DNA from: Chlorobiaceae bacterium | Lineage (GTDB): Bacteria > Bacteroidota > Ignavibacteria > Ignavibacteriales > Ignavibacteriaceae | Direction of reading: 5' to 3' | Length of the DNA stretch: 42,500 nt | Assembly: GCA_013824085.1 (NCBI GenBank) | Contig: PNNF01000006.1 | Coordinates: forward strand, 1 to 42,500 | In this document: piece after piece, positions 16,351 through 25,292 of the stretch | Layout: every line of letters starts with the position of its first letter | Position numbering within the stretch: the stretch's first letter is position 1 | Translations under genes and position numbers: made by a program | Notes under the pieces: model-generated | What the model was told of the DNA's origin: nothing | Seen by the model: only the letters and a program-made list of their open reading frames with translations | Databases searched by the model: none

Positions 16351-17648
16351 TACTTCTTTTTTTTCTTCCACAAAAATTTTAATCGTTCCAATAAATTTTT
16401 CTCTTGCCCTTCACTTGTCGGGAAATAATATTGAGTCTCTTTTAATTCTTTAGGGAGATAATCATCCTCAACAAAATGATTTTCAAATTTATGTGCATAC
16501 TTATATTCTTTGCCGTAGCCGAGTTGCTTCATCAATTTCGTAGGAGCATTTCTCAGATGCAATGGAACTGCGTAGAGTGGTTTTTCATGCACATCTTTCA
16601 TTGCGTTTTCGATTGCAAAATAGGAAGCATTACTTTTGGGAGCGGCGGCGAGATAAGTAACGCACTGTGCTAAAATAATTCTTGCTTCGGGCATTCCAAT
16701 TTTTTCAACTGCAGAGAAGCACGCTTCAGCAATTACGAGAGCATTTGGCGAAGCATTTCCAATATCTTCCGAAGAAAGTATAATCATCCGTCGAGCTATA
16801 AATAAAGGGTCTTCTCCACCTTCAAGCATTCGAGCCATCCAATAAATAGCTGCATCGGGGTCACTGCCACGAATGCTTTTAATAAATGCAGAGATTAAAT
16901 TGTAATGCTCTTCCCCATCTTTGTCATAAATAATATTTTTTTTTTGAAGAACATTTTCAATTATTTCTTTTGAAATTTTTATTTCAGATTTTTTCATCTC
17001 TTGCACAACTGCTGCTTCAAAGATATTGAGCATTGTTCTTGCGTCGCCACCACTCACGAAAAAGAGAAAGTTTTTATCAATCTCTGAAATATTTAATGAT
17101 GAAATAAACTCATCTTTTTTTATTCCACTCTCTAAAATATTTTCAAGATCATCTTTTGTAAGTTCATCCAAAACAAATGTTCTCATTCTTGATCGTAGTG
17201 CTGCGATAACTTCAAATGAGGGATTCTCAGTCGTTGCTCCGATTAATATAATTATTCCTTGTTCAACAGAATTGAGTAGTGCGTCTTGCTGTGCTTTGTT
17301 GAAGCGGTGAATCTCATCTATAAATAGAATTGTGCGCAGATTATTTGTTCTATTTATTTCAGCTCGTTGAATTATTTCTCTAATTTCTTTTACTCCAGAT
17401 GAGACAGCATTTATTTTATGGAAATCAGATTTTGTTGACTCAGCAATTAATTTTGCAATTGTAGTTTTTCCAGTTCCTGGCGGACCCCAGAGAATGAATG
17501 AGCTAAGCACATCATTCTCAATCATCAGTCGAATCGGTTTTCCTTCGCCAAGTAATTTCTCTTGTCCAAAAAAATCTGAAATAATTTTTGGTCTTACTCT
17601 TTCTGGGAAAGGGATGGAAGGGATTATTAAATGTTGATTCGATTTCAC
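16347..17648 (-). CDS. rarA: Replication-associated recombination protein A (AAA+ ATPase, MgsA)
   Basis: RarA is a clamp-loader-like AAA+ ATPase that acts at stalled forks. The 433 residues include GPPGTGKT (Walker A, 55-62), LFIDEIHRF (Walker B, 108-116), ILIGATTENPSFE (sensor 1 region) and an arginine-finger AALRSRMR, followed by the MgsA C-terminal tetramerisation region with ASPNALVIAEACF and AAAPKSNASY. Length and order match the family. The start is GTG at 17648, in a 4-bp overlap with the upstream DivIC-like gene. The stop shares the sequence TTAA with the stop of dprA on the plus strand. Confidence 0.96.
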   Translation of the reverse strand: MKSNQHLIIPSIPFPERVRPKIISDFFGQEKLLGEGKPIRLMIENDVLSSFILWGPPGTGKTTIAKLIAESTKSDFHKINAVSSGVKEIREIIQRAEINRTNNLRTILFIDEIHRFNKAQQDALLNSVEQGIIILIGATTENPSFEVIAALRSRMRTFVLDELTKDDLENILESGIKKDEFISSLNISEIDKNFLFFVSGGDARTMLNIFEAAVVQEMKKSEIKISKEIIENVLQKKNIIYDKDGEEHYNLISAFIKSIRGSDPDAAIYWMARMLEGGEDPLFIARRMIILSSEDIGNASPNALVIAEACFSAVEKIGMPEARIILAQCVTYLAAAPKSNASYFAIENAMKDVHEKPLYAVPLHLRNAPTKLMKQLGYGKEYKYAHKFENHFVEDDYLPKELKETQYYFPTSEGQEKNLLERLKFLWKKKKKY

Positions 17649-17932
17649 TTTACTTCAACATTAACTTGAATTTCATTGGGTCGTTTCATCTCATATTTTT
17701 CTCTTGCAATTTTTTCAATCTTAGCGGGAACTTTATTTTCAAGAGAATCAATGGTATTTTTTAACAAAATATTTTCTTCGTCAAGTTTATTTAATGAATC
17801 TTGAAGCAAAGAAATTTCATTTCTTAGTTTGAGATAATTTATCATTCCACTCTCATTAAAAATCAGTAAAGCTAAACCTGCCACAAAGATGAGGAAGAAG
17901 AGAAAAATTTTTATTTTGTTTTTTTTTGTCAA
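17645..17932 (-). CDS. Septum formation initiator family protein (FtsB/DivIC-like)
   Basis: This bitopic membrane protein of 95 residues has a lysine-rich cytoplasmic start, one membrane helix (about 8-26), a periplasmic coiled coil with regular leucines (about 36-68), and the family's closing motif IAREKYEMKRPNE (75-87). FtsB/DivIC proteins bridge FtsL and FtsQ in the divisome. It starts at TTG 17932, one base after the ddl stop, and overlaps rarA by 4 bp. The pairing of ddl with a division protein is common in bacterial cell-wall clusters. FtsB and DivIC cannot be told apart here. Confidence 0.87.
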   Translation of the reverse strand: MTKKNKIKIFLFFLIFVAGLALLIFNESGMINYLKLRNEISLLQDSLNKLDEENILLKNTIDSLENKVPAKIEKIAREKYEMKRPNEIQVNVEVK

Positions 17933-17933
17933 T

Positions 17934-18938
17934 TTATTTCAGCGATAATTTTACAATTCGATCTATCAAATCTTCAAATGAAATTCCAATAGCATTTGCC
18001 ATTTTGGGAATCAAACTTGTTTCAGTCAAACCCGGCAACGTATTAAGTTCAAGACAATAAAAAGTGTTGTCGTCTTTTAATCTGAAGTCAACTCTTGCAT
18101 AGGTACTGCACTCAAGACATTCATAAGCAGTTAGAGCTTGTTGTTGCATCTCATTGAAAACTTCCGTCGGAATATTTGCGGGAACAATATACTGGCTCAT
18201 TCCTTTGGTGTATTTGCATTCGTAATCATAAAGCTCGTGCTTAGGAATTATTTCGAGAACAGGAAGTGCTTGTTGATCTAAAATTCCAACTGTCATTTCT
18301 CTGCCGGGAATAAATTCTTCAATCAAAGCTTTTGGAGATAAAGAGAAAGAGAGGTTGAGTGCTTGTTCAATTTCGTTTTCTGATTTACAAATCGTTAAAC
18401 CAAATGTAGAGCCTTGATCGTTGGGTTTAATCACTAAGGGAAATGTGAATGATTTCTTTATTCGTGAGAGAACATTTTCTAATTCAAAATAATTTTTGTT
18501 TACAACAAATCCATCGGGAACGGAAATTCCTTTATCACGAAAATGAATTTTTGCGAAGCCTTTGTCCATCGAAAGTGAACTTGCAAGCACTCCACTTCCC
18601 GTATATTTTAAGCCCTTCAACTCAAGTAGCGATTGAATAGTTCCATCTTCTCCCCACTTGCCGTGCAAGCCTAAGAAGACGAGATCAACACCAACAAAAT
18701 GTTCCGAGTCAAATGCTTCGATATAATTTTTTTCAGAGACGAAATAGAAATCATTCGTTGAGAAAAAATCTTCAACTTGCTTTGGTTGTGTTTTTCCATA
18801 TGCGGGATCGATAAGTTTAACTTTATAACCAAGTGACTTCAACGCTTTGTAAATTCCGGCCGAAGATAATTTTGAAATTGCTCTTTCAAGTGAAGCTCCT
18901 CCAACGATAAGAGCAATTGTCAGTTCAGATTTTTTCAT
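17934..18938 (-). CDS. ddl: D-alanine--D-alanine ligase
   Basis: This ATP-grasp enzyme joins two D-alanines for peptidoglycan precursors in the cytoplasm. The 334 residues show GGASLERAISKLSSAG at the N-terminus (the family usually has GGxSxEhevS), LHGKWGEDGTIQSLLE, TGSGVLASSLSMDK, the ATP-grasp lysine block FPLVIKPNDQGSTFG, EFIPGREMTVGIL, and the metal-ligand motif YCLELNTLPGLTETSLIPKM near the end. These are the diagnostic positions in order. It overlaps the aldolase gene by 4 bp upstream and is followed after one base by the septum protein gene. Confidence 0.95.
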   Translation of the reverse strand: MKKSELTIALIVGGASLERAISKLSSAGIYKALKSLGYKVKLIDPAYGKTQPKQVEDFFSTNDFYFVSEKNYIEAFDSEHFVGVDLVFLGLHGKWGEDGTIQSLLELKGLKYTGSGVLASSLSMDKGFAKIHFRDKGISVPDGFVVNKNYFELENVLSRIKKSFTFPLVIKPNDQGSTFGLTICKSENEIEQALNLSFSLSPKALIEEFIPGREMTVGILDQQALPVLEIIPKHELYDYECKYTKGMSQYIVPANIPTEVFNEMQQQALTAYECLECSTYARVDFRLKDDNTFYCLELNTLPGLTETSLIPKMANAIGISFEDLIDRIVKLSLK

Positions 18939-19588
18939 AAAAATTTATTCTTCTCTTTAATGTTTAGCTTATATATTTCTTGCGAAATAGAATAGAGTTC
19001 TTTAATATTTTTTTTTGATAGCGGTTTTAAGCCACCTAACAATTCCCCAATGATTACAGTCTTTGCGTAATGCTCAAGTTTTTCTAATCGATAATATGCT
19101 TCTAATAAATTTTTTCCTGTTGTTACAACTCCATGATTCTCCAACAAAAAAACATTTGCAAAATCGATGTATGGCTCTAAACTTTTGGGAAGTTTATCTG
19201 TCGATGGAGTTGCATACTTACAAAGTGGAATTTTTCCAAGCGAAAGAATTACTTCAGGAAAAATCGGATAATTTAATTTATTCTTTGAAGATGCAAATGC
19301 AGTCGCATAAATTGGATGCGCATGAATGACAGCATTGATATCTTCTCGATGTTCGTAAATATAAAAATGTAATTTACTTTCAGTTGAAATTGAAAATTTA
19401 CTTTTGTAGTTAAATTCGGAATCAACATTGATAATATCATTCGCAGTTACTTTCCCCTTTGAAATTCCTGAACGCGTTACGAAAAAATTTTTATTATTTC
19501 TGACTGAAACATTTCCATCTGTTGCAGCAACAAATTCTTTAGAGTAGAGTTGATGACAAATTTCTATTAATTCTTTTTTGAGAGACAT
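18935..19588 (-). CDS. Class II aldolase/adducin family protein
   Basis: This zinc-dependent class II aldolase (fuculose-phosphate aldolase-like) has 217 residues. It shows DGNVSVRN and TRSGISKG, the phosphate-binding loops, VIHAHPIYATAFA with two metal histidines, and LLENHGVVTTGKNLLEAYYRLEKLE with the third. Family members cleave sugar phosphates or act as dehydratases/epimerases, and the substrate cannot be named here. It overlaps the Gfo/Idh gene by 22 bp upstream and ddl by 4 bp downstream, so it is tightly co-expressed. MtnB (methylthioribulose-phosphate dehydratase) is related but no other methionine-salvage genes are nearby. Confidence 0.88.
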   Translation of the reverse strand: MSLKKELIEICHQLYSKEFVAATDGNVSVRNNKNFFVTRSGISKGKVTANDIINVDSEFNYKSKFSISTESKLHFYIYEHREDINAVIHAHPIYATAFASSKNKLNYPIFPEVILSLGKIPLCKYATPSTDKLPKSLEPYIDFANVFLLENHGVVTTGKNLLEAYYRLEKLEHYAKTVIIGELLGGLKPLSKKNIKELYSISQEIYKLNIKEKNKFL

Positions 19589-20574
19589 TTACTTTCAAAC
19601 TCTTCCATTAATTTCATATTTATTAATCCATCTAAACCCGTTACAAAGGGAGATTCATTTTTTAAGAAAGATTTATTTACTGATCTGAGCAAACGATAAA
19701 ATTTATTGGCTCTTTTTCTGAATGAGTTAGTCATCTTCCCTTCTACGGAAATAGTCATCTTTGCAGAGGAAGGGAATTTTTGTCCAATCAGATTATCGAT
19801 AATGATAGAGCCTTTGTTACCAATCACTTCAATTCGATTTGAAGATTTTGGTGAACTAAATGAAACGGTAAAAGTTCCATAACCACTTTTAGAAAATTTG
19901 GCAATTCCTGATGCAAAATCTTCAACGTCAGTTTTAAAGATAATATTTTCCATCACTCCCGAAATTTCAGAAATATCGCCGCCTAAGTAACGAAGTAGAT
20001 CGATGAGATTAGTTCCTAAATCACGCAATGCACCGCCACCACTTAAATTTTTATTGTATCTAAAATTTTCGGATGGAAATAAATTAATATTAAAGCTCGT
20101 ATTTATGACAGAGATTTTTCCGAGTAATTGGTTATCAATAATCTCTTTCGCCTTTTGAATTAGCGGATGAAATCGATATGGATAATTAACAGCGAACTGA
20201 ACATTGTTTGCATTACAAACTTCAACCATCTCTTCAGCTTGTTGCGAAGTAATTGAAATCGGTTTGTCACAAAGAACATGCTTGCCTGCTTTTGCAGCTA
20301 ATATTACTTGCTCAAAGTGATGAGCGTTTGCACTGCCGACATAAACTGCATCAATTTCTGAATTCAAAAATTCTTGATAACTCGAAAAATATTTTGGTAT
20401 AGAATATTTAGCAGCAAGTGATTTCGCCCTTTTATTATCATTGCTGAAGAGAGCAATCAATTTAGTTCTTCTTAAAATAGCAATTGTTGGAATGAAAGTA
20501 GTTTCTGTAAATTTTCCACAACCTGCAGCGCCCCATCTAATTTTTTTTTGTAAAGGTGTAGTTAGATTAATCAT
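19567..20574 (-). CDS. Gfo/Idh/MocA family NAD(P)-dependent oxidoreductase
   Basis: This sugar or cyclitol dehydrogenase-like protein has 335 residues. The N-terminal Rossmann domain reads IRWGAAGCGKFTETTFIP and IALFSNDNKRAKSLAAKY. The catalytic-region motif HVLCDKPISIT carries the conserved lysine, followed by VNYPYRFHPLIQKAKEII and GGGALRDLGTNLIDLLRYLGG with the conserved Asp/His region. The C-terminal alpha/beta domain binds substrate. It begins within the last base of the metF stop and overlaps the aldolase by 22 bp. With that aldolase it may form a small carbohydrate pathway. The substrate is unknown. Confidence 0.9.
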   Translation of the reverse strand: MINLTTPLQKKIRWGAAGCGKFTETTFIPTIAILRRTKLIALFSNDNKRAKSLAAKYSIPKYFSSYQEFLNSEIDAVYVGSANAHHFEQVILAAKAGKHVLCDKPISITSQQAEEMVEVCNANNVQFAVNYPYRFHPLIQKAKEIIDNQLLGKISVINTSFNINLFPSENFRYNKNLSGGGALRDLGTNLIDLLRYLGGDISEISGVMENIIFKTDVEDFASGIAKFSKSGYGTFTVSFSSPKSSNRIEVIGNKGSIIIDNLIGQKFPSSAKMTISVEGKMTNSFRKRANKFYRLLRSVNKSFLKNESPFVTGLDGLINMKLMEEFESKCLSKKN

Positions 20575-21551
20575 TATTTTGTCACAAAGAAATTTACTTT
20601 ATCGAGATTTAATTTTTTCATTAACATCTTTATTGGCTTTGAATTTTGCATGATATAAAAATGAATACTCGGAACATTATGGCTCAACAATTCTTCAACT
20701 TGTTTTGCAGCCCAATTAACACCAACTTCAATAGCGTGTTCTGACTTAGCTTCTAATACTTCACTCGCAAGTGCTTCGGGAATATTGATGAAAAAATTTC
20801 GAGGAATTGTAGTCAAATGAGATTTGAGAGTTAATATTTTTAAGCCCGGAATAATCGGAACTTCAATACCTTCTGCTCTACACATTTTCACATATTCAAA
20901 ATATGTATTAGTATCGAAGAACATTTGAGTAACTATATATTCAGCACCTGCATCAATTTTTTTCTTAGTGTGTCTAATATCTTCTCTAACATTAGGTGCT
21001 TCAAAATGTTTTTCGGGGTAACCGCTTACACCTACACAAAACGTGGTTGGCTTTGCATCTAATAAATTTTCCTCAAGATATTTTCCGTGATTCATTGAAG
21101 TAATCTGAGTTACTAAGTCAATAGCTTTTTCATTTGCACTTCTGCCTTTTGGAATTGGCTTGTTGAAACCATTGTCATCGCCACGAATTGCAAGAACATT
21201 TTCAATACCGAGATAACTAAGTTCAATCAAAAAATCTTCAGTCTCTTCGCGAGTAAAATTTCTGCATAAAATATGAGGCACTGCGTCGATGTTATATTTA
21301 TTCTGTATCAACGCACATATTCCCAAAGTGCCGGGACGCTTGCGAATAATTTTTTTCTGAATTCCTGTTGGTGTCTCTTCATACACAATTTCAGCGGGAT
21401 GGCTTGTAATATCAATGAACGGTGGATTATATTTTGCAATATCCTCAATCACTGATAAAATACTTTTTATATCGCCACCACGCTTGGGTGGAATAATTTC
21501 AAAACTGATCAGTGGTTCTTTTGATTTTACTAAATGCTCAATAACTTTCAT
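20574..21551 (-). CDS. metF: Methylenetetrahydrofolate reductase
   Basis: This FAD-dependent enzyme reduces 5,10-methylene-THF to 5-methyl-THF for methionine synthesis. The 325 residues form the MTHFR TIM barrel. ISFEIIPPKRGG holds the conserved Glu, then FIDITSHPAEI, RNFTREETEDFLIELSYLGI, VLAIRGDD, FCVGVSGYPEKH, AGAEYIVTQMFFDTNTYFEY and VPIIPGLKILT follow in family order. It is slightly longer than the E. coli enzyme. It starts at ATG 21551 and heads the run metF-Gfo/Idh-aldolase-ddl-divIC-rarA. The 216-bp AT-rich region up to mnmA should contain its promoter. Confidence 0.95.
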   Translation of the reverse strand: MKVIEHLVKSKEPLISFEIIPPKRGGDIKSILSVIEDIAKYNPPFIDITSHPAEIVYEETPTGIQKKIIRKRPGTLGICALIQNKYNIDAVPHILCRNFTREETEDFLIELSYLGIENVLAIRGDDNGFNKPIPKGRSANEKAIDLVTQITSMNHGKYLEENLLDAKPTTFCVGVSGYPEKHFEAPNVREDIRHTKKKIDAGAEYIVTQMFFDTNTYFEYVKMCRAEGIEVPIIPGLKILTLKSHLTTIPRNFFINIPEALASEVLEAKSEHAIEVGVNWAAKQVEELLSHNVPSIHFYIMQNSKPIKMLMKKLNLDKVNFFVTK

Positions 21552-21767
21552 AACTACTCAATTTGTTAAGTTCAAATTTAAAACTTTATAACAATTAATA
21601 AATTAAAATATTTGTAAAACAATTTTATTTATTTTCTTGTTTGATTGCTTAAGTAAATTTTTATTCAATATTTTTTGGGCGATTTACCTCAACAAAATAA
21701 AAACTTATTATTAATAGAATAAATATTATCAAAATCATCCTTATTTTTGGAATTATTTTTGGGAAAG

Positions 21768-22841
21768 ATGAAAACAGCAATATTATTAAGCGGCGGTGTT
21801 GATAGCTCCGTTGCACTACGACTACTAAAAGATCAAGGTTATGATGTAACCGCATTCTATCTGAAGATTTGGCTGCAAGATGAATTTACTTCGCTTGGAG
21901 ACTGTCCTTGGGAAGAAGATATTGAATATGCAAAAGCCGTTTGTGACCAAGCGAGCGTTGGGCTGGAAGTAGTCTCGCTGCAAAATGAATATTGGGATAG
22001 CGTTGTTACTTATACGATAGATGAAGTGCAAAGTGGAAGAACTCCCAACCCCGATGTCTTTTGCAATAGCTTAATTAAGTTCGGACAATTTTATAACAAG
22101 ATTGATAGCAGTTATGAAAAAGTTGCTTCGGGACATTATGCTAAACTTGAATTTGAAAAAAATAAATTTTTATTGAAACGCTCACCTGACAAAATAAAAG
22201 ATCAAACATATTTTCTTTCATACTTAACTCAAGAGCAACTCTCGCGTGCATTATTTCCAATTGGGAATTTTTCAAAAAAAGAGATTAGAGATTTGGCAAA
22301 AAAATTTCAACTGCCAACAAAAGATAGAAGAGACAGTCAAGGAATTTGTTTTCTGGGACAAATAAAATTTAAAGAATTTATCAAATTCCATTTAGGCGAG
22401 AAGGAAGGAAAAATAATTCATCTTGAAGATGGAAAAATTCTTGGGACTCATAGCGGATATTATTTTTATACTATCGGGCAGCGCTCTGGATTAGGATTAA
22501 GTGGAGGTCCCTGGTTTGTTGTAAAAAAAGATATTGAGGAGAATATTATTTATGTTTCACTTACGAATGAGATAAATGAAATTGAAAGTAAATATTTTTC
22601 TGTTGTAAAGTGTAATTGGATTTCAGGAACAATTCCCGAAAAAAATAATTTGACAGTAAAAATTCGTCACGGCGAAAAAATGATTCCATGCAACTTAGAG
22701 ATTTTAGAAGACGGTTCAGGCAGAGTAGAATTATTTGAAACGGACAAAGGAATTGCACCCGGACAATTCGCAGTTTTTTATGATGGCGATATTTGTCTGG
22801 GAGGAAGTATAATTTCAGAGAGGGAATTTTTTAACAAATAG
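21768..22841 (+). CDS. mnmA: tRNA 2-thiouridylase MnmA
   Basis: MnmA transfers sulfur to U34 of certain tRNAs, using ATP. The 357-residue product starts with the PP-loop AILLSGGVDSSVALRLL, placing SGGVDSS at 8-14. The first catalytic cysteine is in NPDVFCN, the second in DSQGICFLGQ; RRDSQGICF is the family hallmark. FYTIGQRSGLGLSGGPWFVV and the C-terminal beta barrel with LEILEDGSGRVELFE and GIAPGQFAVFYDGD are also present. The frame extends to 21747, but ATG 21768 with GGGAAAG just upstream gives the standard N-terminus. It stands alone on the plus strand, convergent with the radical SAM gene. Confidence 0.95.
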   Translation: MKTAILLSGGVDSSVALRLLKDQGYDVTAFYLKIWLQDEFTSLGDCPWEEDIEYAKAVCDQASVGLEVVSLQNEYWDSVVTYTIDEVQSGRTPNPDVFCNSLIKFGQFYNKIDSSYEKVASGHYAKLEFEKNKFLLKRSPDKIKDQTYFLSYLTQEQLSRALFPIGNFSKKEIRDLAKKFQLPTKDRRDSQGICFLGQIKFKEFIKFHLGEKEGKIIHLEDGKILGTHSGYYFYTIGQRSGLGLSGGPWFVVKKDIEENIIYVSLTNEINEIESKYFSVVKCNWISGTIPEKNNLTVKIRHGEKMIPCNLEILEDGSGRVELFETDKGIAPGQFAVFYDGDICLGGSIISEREFFNK

Positions 22842-22938
22842 AAGACAACTACAATGTTTTCGATGAATTATATTAGTGCAGCATCTGTTAGTAAAGAACT
22901 AAATAAATTGCATCAATCATTTCAATTCACGTAAATAT

Positions 22939-23925
22939 TTAGGGATAATTAATCAGCATCGGTTGCCAATTCCAATAGTTGCAATTGCGACAAGCATCAA
23001 TACTCTGTTCTTCACCATTTAAGTGTTTGCATCGTAAATCAGATAATTTTTTGTTCGTCCAAATTTCTTGAACCGATTTCTCATTCACATTTCCAATTAT
23101 TAATTCTTGTTTCCAATCCATACAACACGCAGTAACCAAGCCATTTGAATTAATATTGAATGAGTGCCAAAGTGAATAACAAGGATATCGATAAGAAAGT
23201 TTTTTTTTCTCATCAAAAACATTCCAAGTTAGTTTTTTCCAGACAGCAACTTCAACATTAAATTTTTTCCAATATTTTTTGAATGCTTTAATTTCAGTTT
23301 TCATCTCTGGAAATTCAGGAAGGTCAATGATTTGAACGAATATTCTCGGCTTCCAACTTGAGTTAGAGACTGCAATCAAAAAATTATGAATGTTCTGAAT
23401 TGTTTTTGTAAATCCTTTTCCTCTAACTTTTTTGTAAAATTCTTCGCTGCTTGCACCGATACTAAAATTAATAACATCAACTCTGTTTTTTATAATTGCA
23501 TCAATAATTTCTGAACTTAAAAATTGTCCATTGGTAGTTAGATAAACAACGTGAGGCAAAGTTTTTTTTAATCGTTCAAGAATAGAGATAATCTTTGGAT
23601 GAAGCAGAGGTTCGCCATCTTTGTGCAGTGCGATATTTCGAATACCAAAATTATCTATCTCATCCATCAATTTATTGAAAATATCAAAATCGATGTGACT
23701 ATGCTTTCGGGTTTGTTCCTTAAACTCTTTCAATTGCGGTGGGCAGTGTGAACAAGATAAATTACATATACTCGAAGTTTCGATACTAATTAATTCGGGG
23801 AAAAGAATATCAGGATTCGGATTTTTCCCAAGGAGTTGCTTTAGTTGATAAAATTTTTTATTCCCAAATTCAGTTTGTTTTATTAATTCAACTATGCGTT
23901 CCTTCCCTTGATAAATAAGGTTCAT
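22939..23925 (-). CDS. Radical SAM/SPASM domain protein
   Basis: This radical S-adenosylmethionine enzyme has 328 residues. The cluster motif CNLSCSHC (C54, C58, C61) is CxxxCxxC. Next come KDGEPLLHPK and LTTNGQFL, the usual strand motifs. The C-terminal region holds a cysteine-rich SPASM-type domain (CCMDWKQE about 270, then C, DACRNCNYWNW) that would bind extra Fe-S clusters. Such proteins modify peptides or act in cofactor and cell-wall pathways. No small precursor-peptide gene is visible next to it. The gene follows aguA after 130 bp, which is AT-rich and may hold a promoter. The substrate is unknown. Confidence 0.9.
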   Translation of the reverse strand: MNLIYQGKERIVELIKQTEFGNKKFYQLKQLLGKNPNPDILFPELISIETSSICNLSCSHCPPQLKEFKEQTRKHSHIDFDIFNKLMDEIDNFGIRNIALHKDGEPLLHPKIISILERLKKTLPHVVYLTTNGQFLSSEIIDAIIKNRVDVINFSIGASSEEFYKKVRGKGFTKTIQNIHNFLIAVSNSSWKPRIFVQIIDLPEFPEMKTEIKAFKKYWKKFNVEVAVWKKLTWNVFDEKKKLSYRYPCYSLWHSFNINSNGLVTACCMDWKQELIIGNVNEKSVQEIWTNKKLSDLRCKHLNGEEQSIDACRNCNYWNWQPMLINYP

Positions 23926-24055
23926 AACAGTGAAGAATAATTAATTGACATTTTAGAATCAATGAAATTTATTTTTGTGATACTGATTTTGTTCATCAAA
24001 GCTGCACTTAAGCTGTTTTATAAAATTTTTAATGTTATTCAATATTCATTTTTTT

Positions 24056-25096
24056 CTACAATGGTTCTTCGTGACTTAAACAATGGATTGTGCCCAAGCC
24101 CCAAACCAAATCGACTGAATGAATGCCCACGACATTTCTATCAGGAAAAAGTTCTGACAAAATTCCAAGTGCAACTTTATCATTCTTGTCATTGAAGGTT
24201 GGAACTAAAACTGAATTATTCGAAATATAAAAATTTGCATAGCTCGCGGGCAATCTCATCTTTTCAAATATGAGCGGCTCTGGCATTGGCAATTCTATTA
24301 CTTCAAGTTTAGCTCCATCTTCAAGTTTAAAATCTTTTGCACGTTCCCAATTTTCTTCAAGCGGAAAATAATTTTCATCATTTTGTTTTTTTTCTCTACA
24401 GAGCAGAAGAGTTTTTTCATTTACGAACCGACATAAATCATCAACGTGTCCATGCGTGTCATCGCCTGCAATTCCTTTTCCGAGCCAAAGAATATTTTTT
24501 ATTCCGAGAAATTTTTCAAATACTTCGGCGTAATCAGCTTTTGTAAATCCGGGATTACGAACTTGTATTTTGGAATCCATCAAACATTCTTCTGTTGTTA
24601 AAAGTGTCCCACATCCATTTGAATCAATAGCACCGCCCTCAAGCACAACATCGTTATCATTGTGTGTGGCGTTAATCAATTTCATTTTATATTTGTCAGA
24701 AAAAAATGCGGGGAGTTTAGAATCTTTTTTCCAGTTGTCATATTTTGCCCAAGCATTAAACTTAAATCTGATGGCAATAACTTCTTCTGTTTCTAAGTCC
24801 TTGACAAATGTAGGCGATGAATCGCGAATCCAACTTCTATTGGTTTGAAATTTTAAAAATTTTATTTTCTTTAAGTCAACAGAATTTTTTGAGAGCATTT
24901 TTCTCACTTTTAATTCTTGTTGCTTCCCATTAACAATAATGTTTACAACTTCATCTTGGTGAATTTTTTTTACAATTTCTGTATAGACCCAAGGAATCGG
25001 TGCAAATTTTCCGGGCCAATCTTCTTTATTATTAGGCCAACACAAAATTGTTGATTTATGTTTTTCCCATTCTGCTGGGAGTCTAACTTTGATCAT
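24056..25096 (-). CDS. aguA: Agmatine deiminase
   Basis: This peptidylarginine-deiminase-fold enzyme hydrolyses agmatine to N-carbamoylputrescine. The 346 residues show WEKHKSTILCWPNNKEDWPG at the N-terminus, RDSSPTFV, FKFNAWAKYDNW, LEGGAIDSNGCGTLLTTEEC, GDDTHGHVDDLCRF with the catalytic His/Asp pair, ASYANFYISNNSVLVPTF and the catalytic cysteine in GTIHCLSHEEP (C339). All family positions are in place. The next enzyme of the route, AguB, is encoded 196 bp upstream on the same strand, which supports the assignment. Confidence 0.95.
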   Translation of the reverse strand: MIKVRLPAEWEKHKSTILCWPNNKEDWPGKFAPIPWVYTEIVKKIHQDEVVNIIVNGKQQELKVRKMLSKNSVDLKKIKFLKFQTNRSWIRDSSPTFVKDLETEEVIAIRFKFNAWAKYDNWKKDSKLPAFFSDKYKMKLINATHNDNDVVLEGGAIDSNGCGTLLTTEECLMDSKIQVRNPGFTKADYAEVFEKFLGIKNILWLGKGIAGDDTHGHVDDLCRFVNEKTLLLCREKKQNDENYFPLEENWERAKDFKLEDGAKLEVIELPMPEPLIFEKMRLPASYANFYISNNSVLVPTFNDKNDKVALGILSELFPDRNVVGIHSVDLVWGLGTIHCLSHEEPL

Positions 25097-25292
25097 TAAA
25101 ATTCCTTTTATAAATTTTTATGGTAGCACTGATCAGTTACACAATTTTTTCTGACTATTAGCACTTGATTTTTTTTTCTAAACTTTCAATAAAATAATTT
25201 TGTGAGAATCTGTGAAAAATAATTTGTGAGAATCTGTGGGAAAAGAACCCAGCAGAAACAACTCAGTTATTTAACGCTCGCAGCTAATTATT
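25097..25292. other. Intergenic gap between aguB and aguA
   Basis: The 196-bp AT-rich gap splits the two agmatine genes. It includes the 18-bp direct repeat at 25197-25238 and no credible reading frame. A promoter for aguA probably lies here. Confidence 0.4.
25197..25238. repeat. 18-bp direct repeat, two copies
   Basis: AATTTGTGAGAATCTGTG occurs at 25197-25214 and again, identical, at 25221-25238, with six bases between. The copies sit in the gap between aguB and aguA on an AT-rich background. They may be an operator-like pair, or remains of the short 'tctgtg'-type repeats also seen at 34270-34400. Confidence 0.8.
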
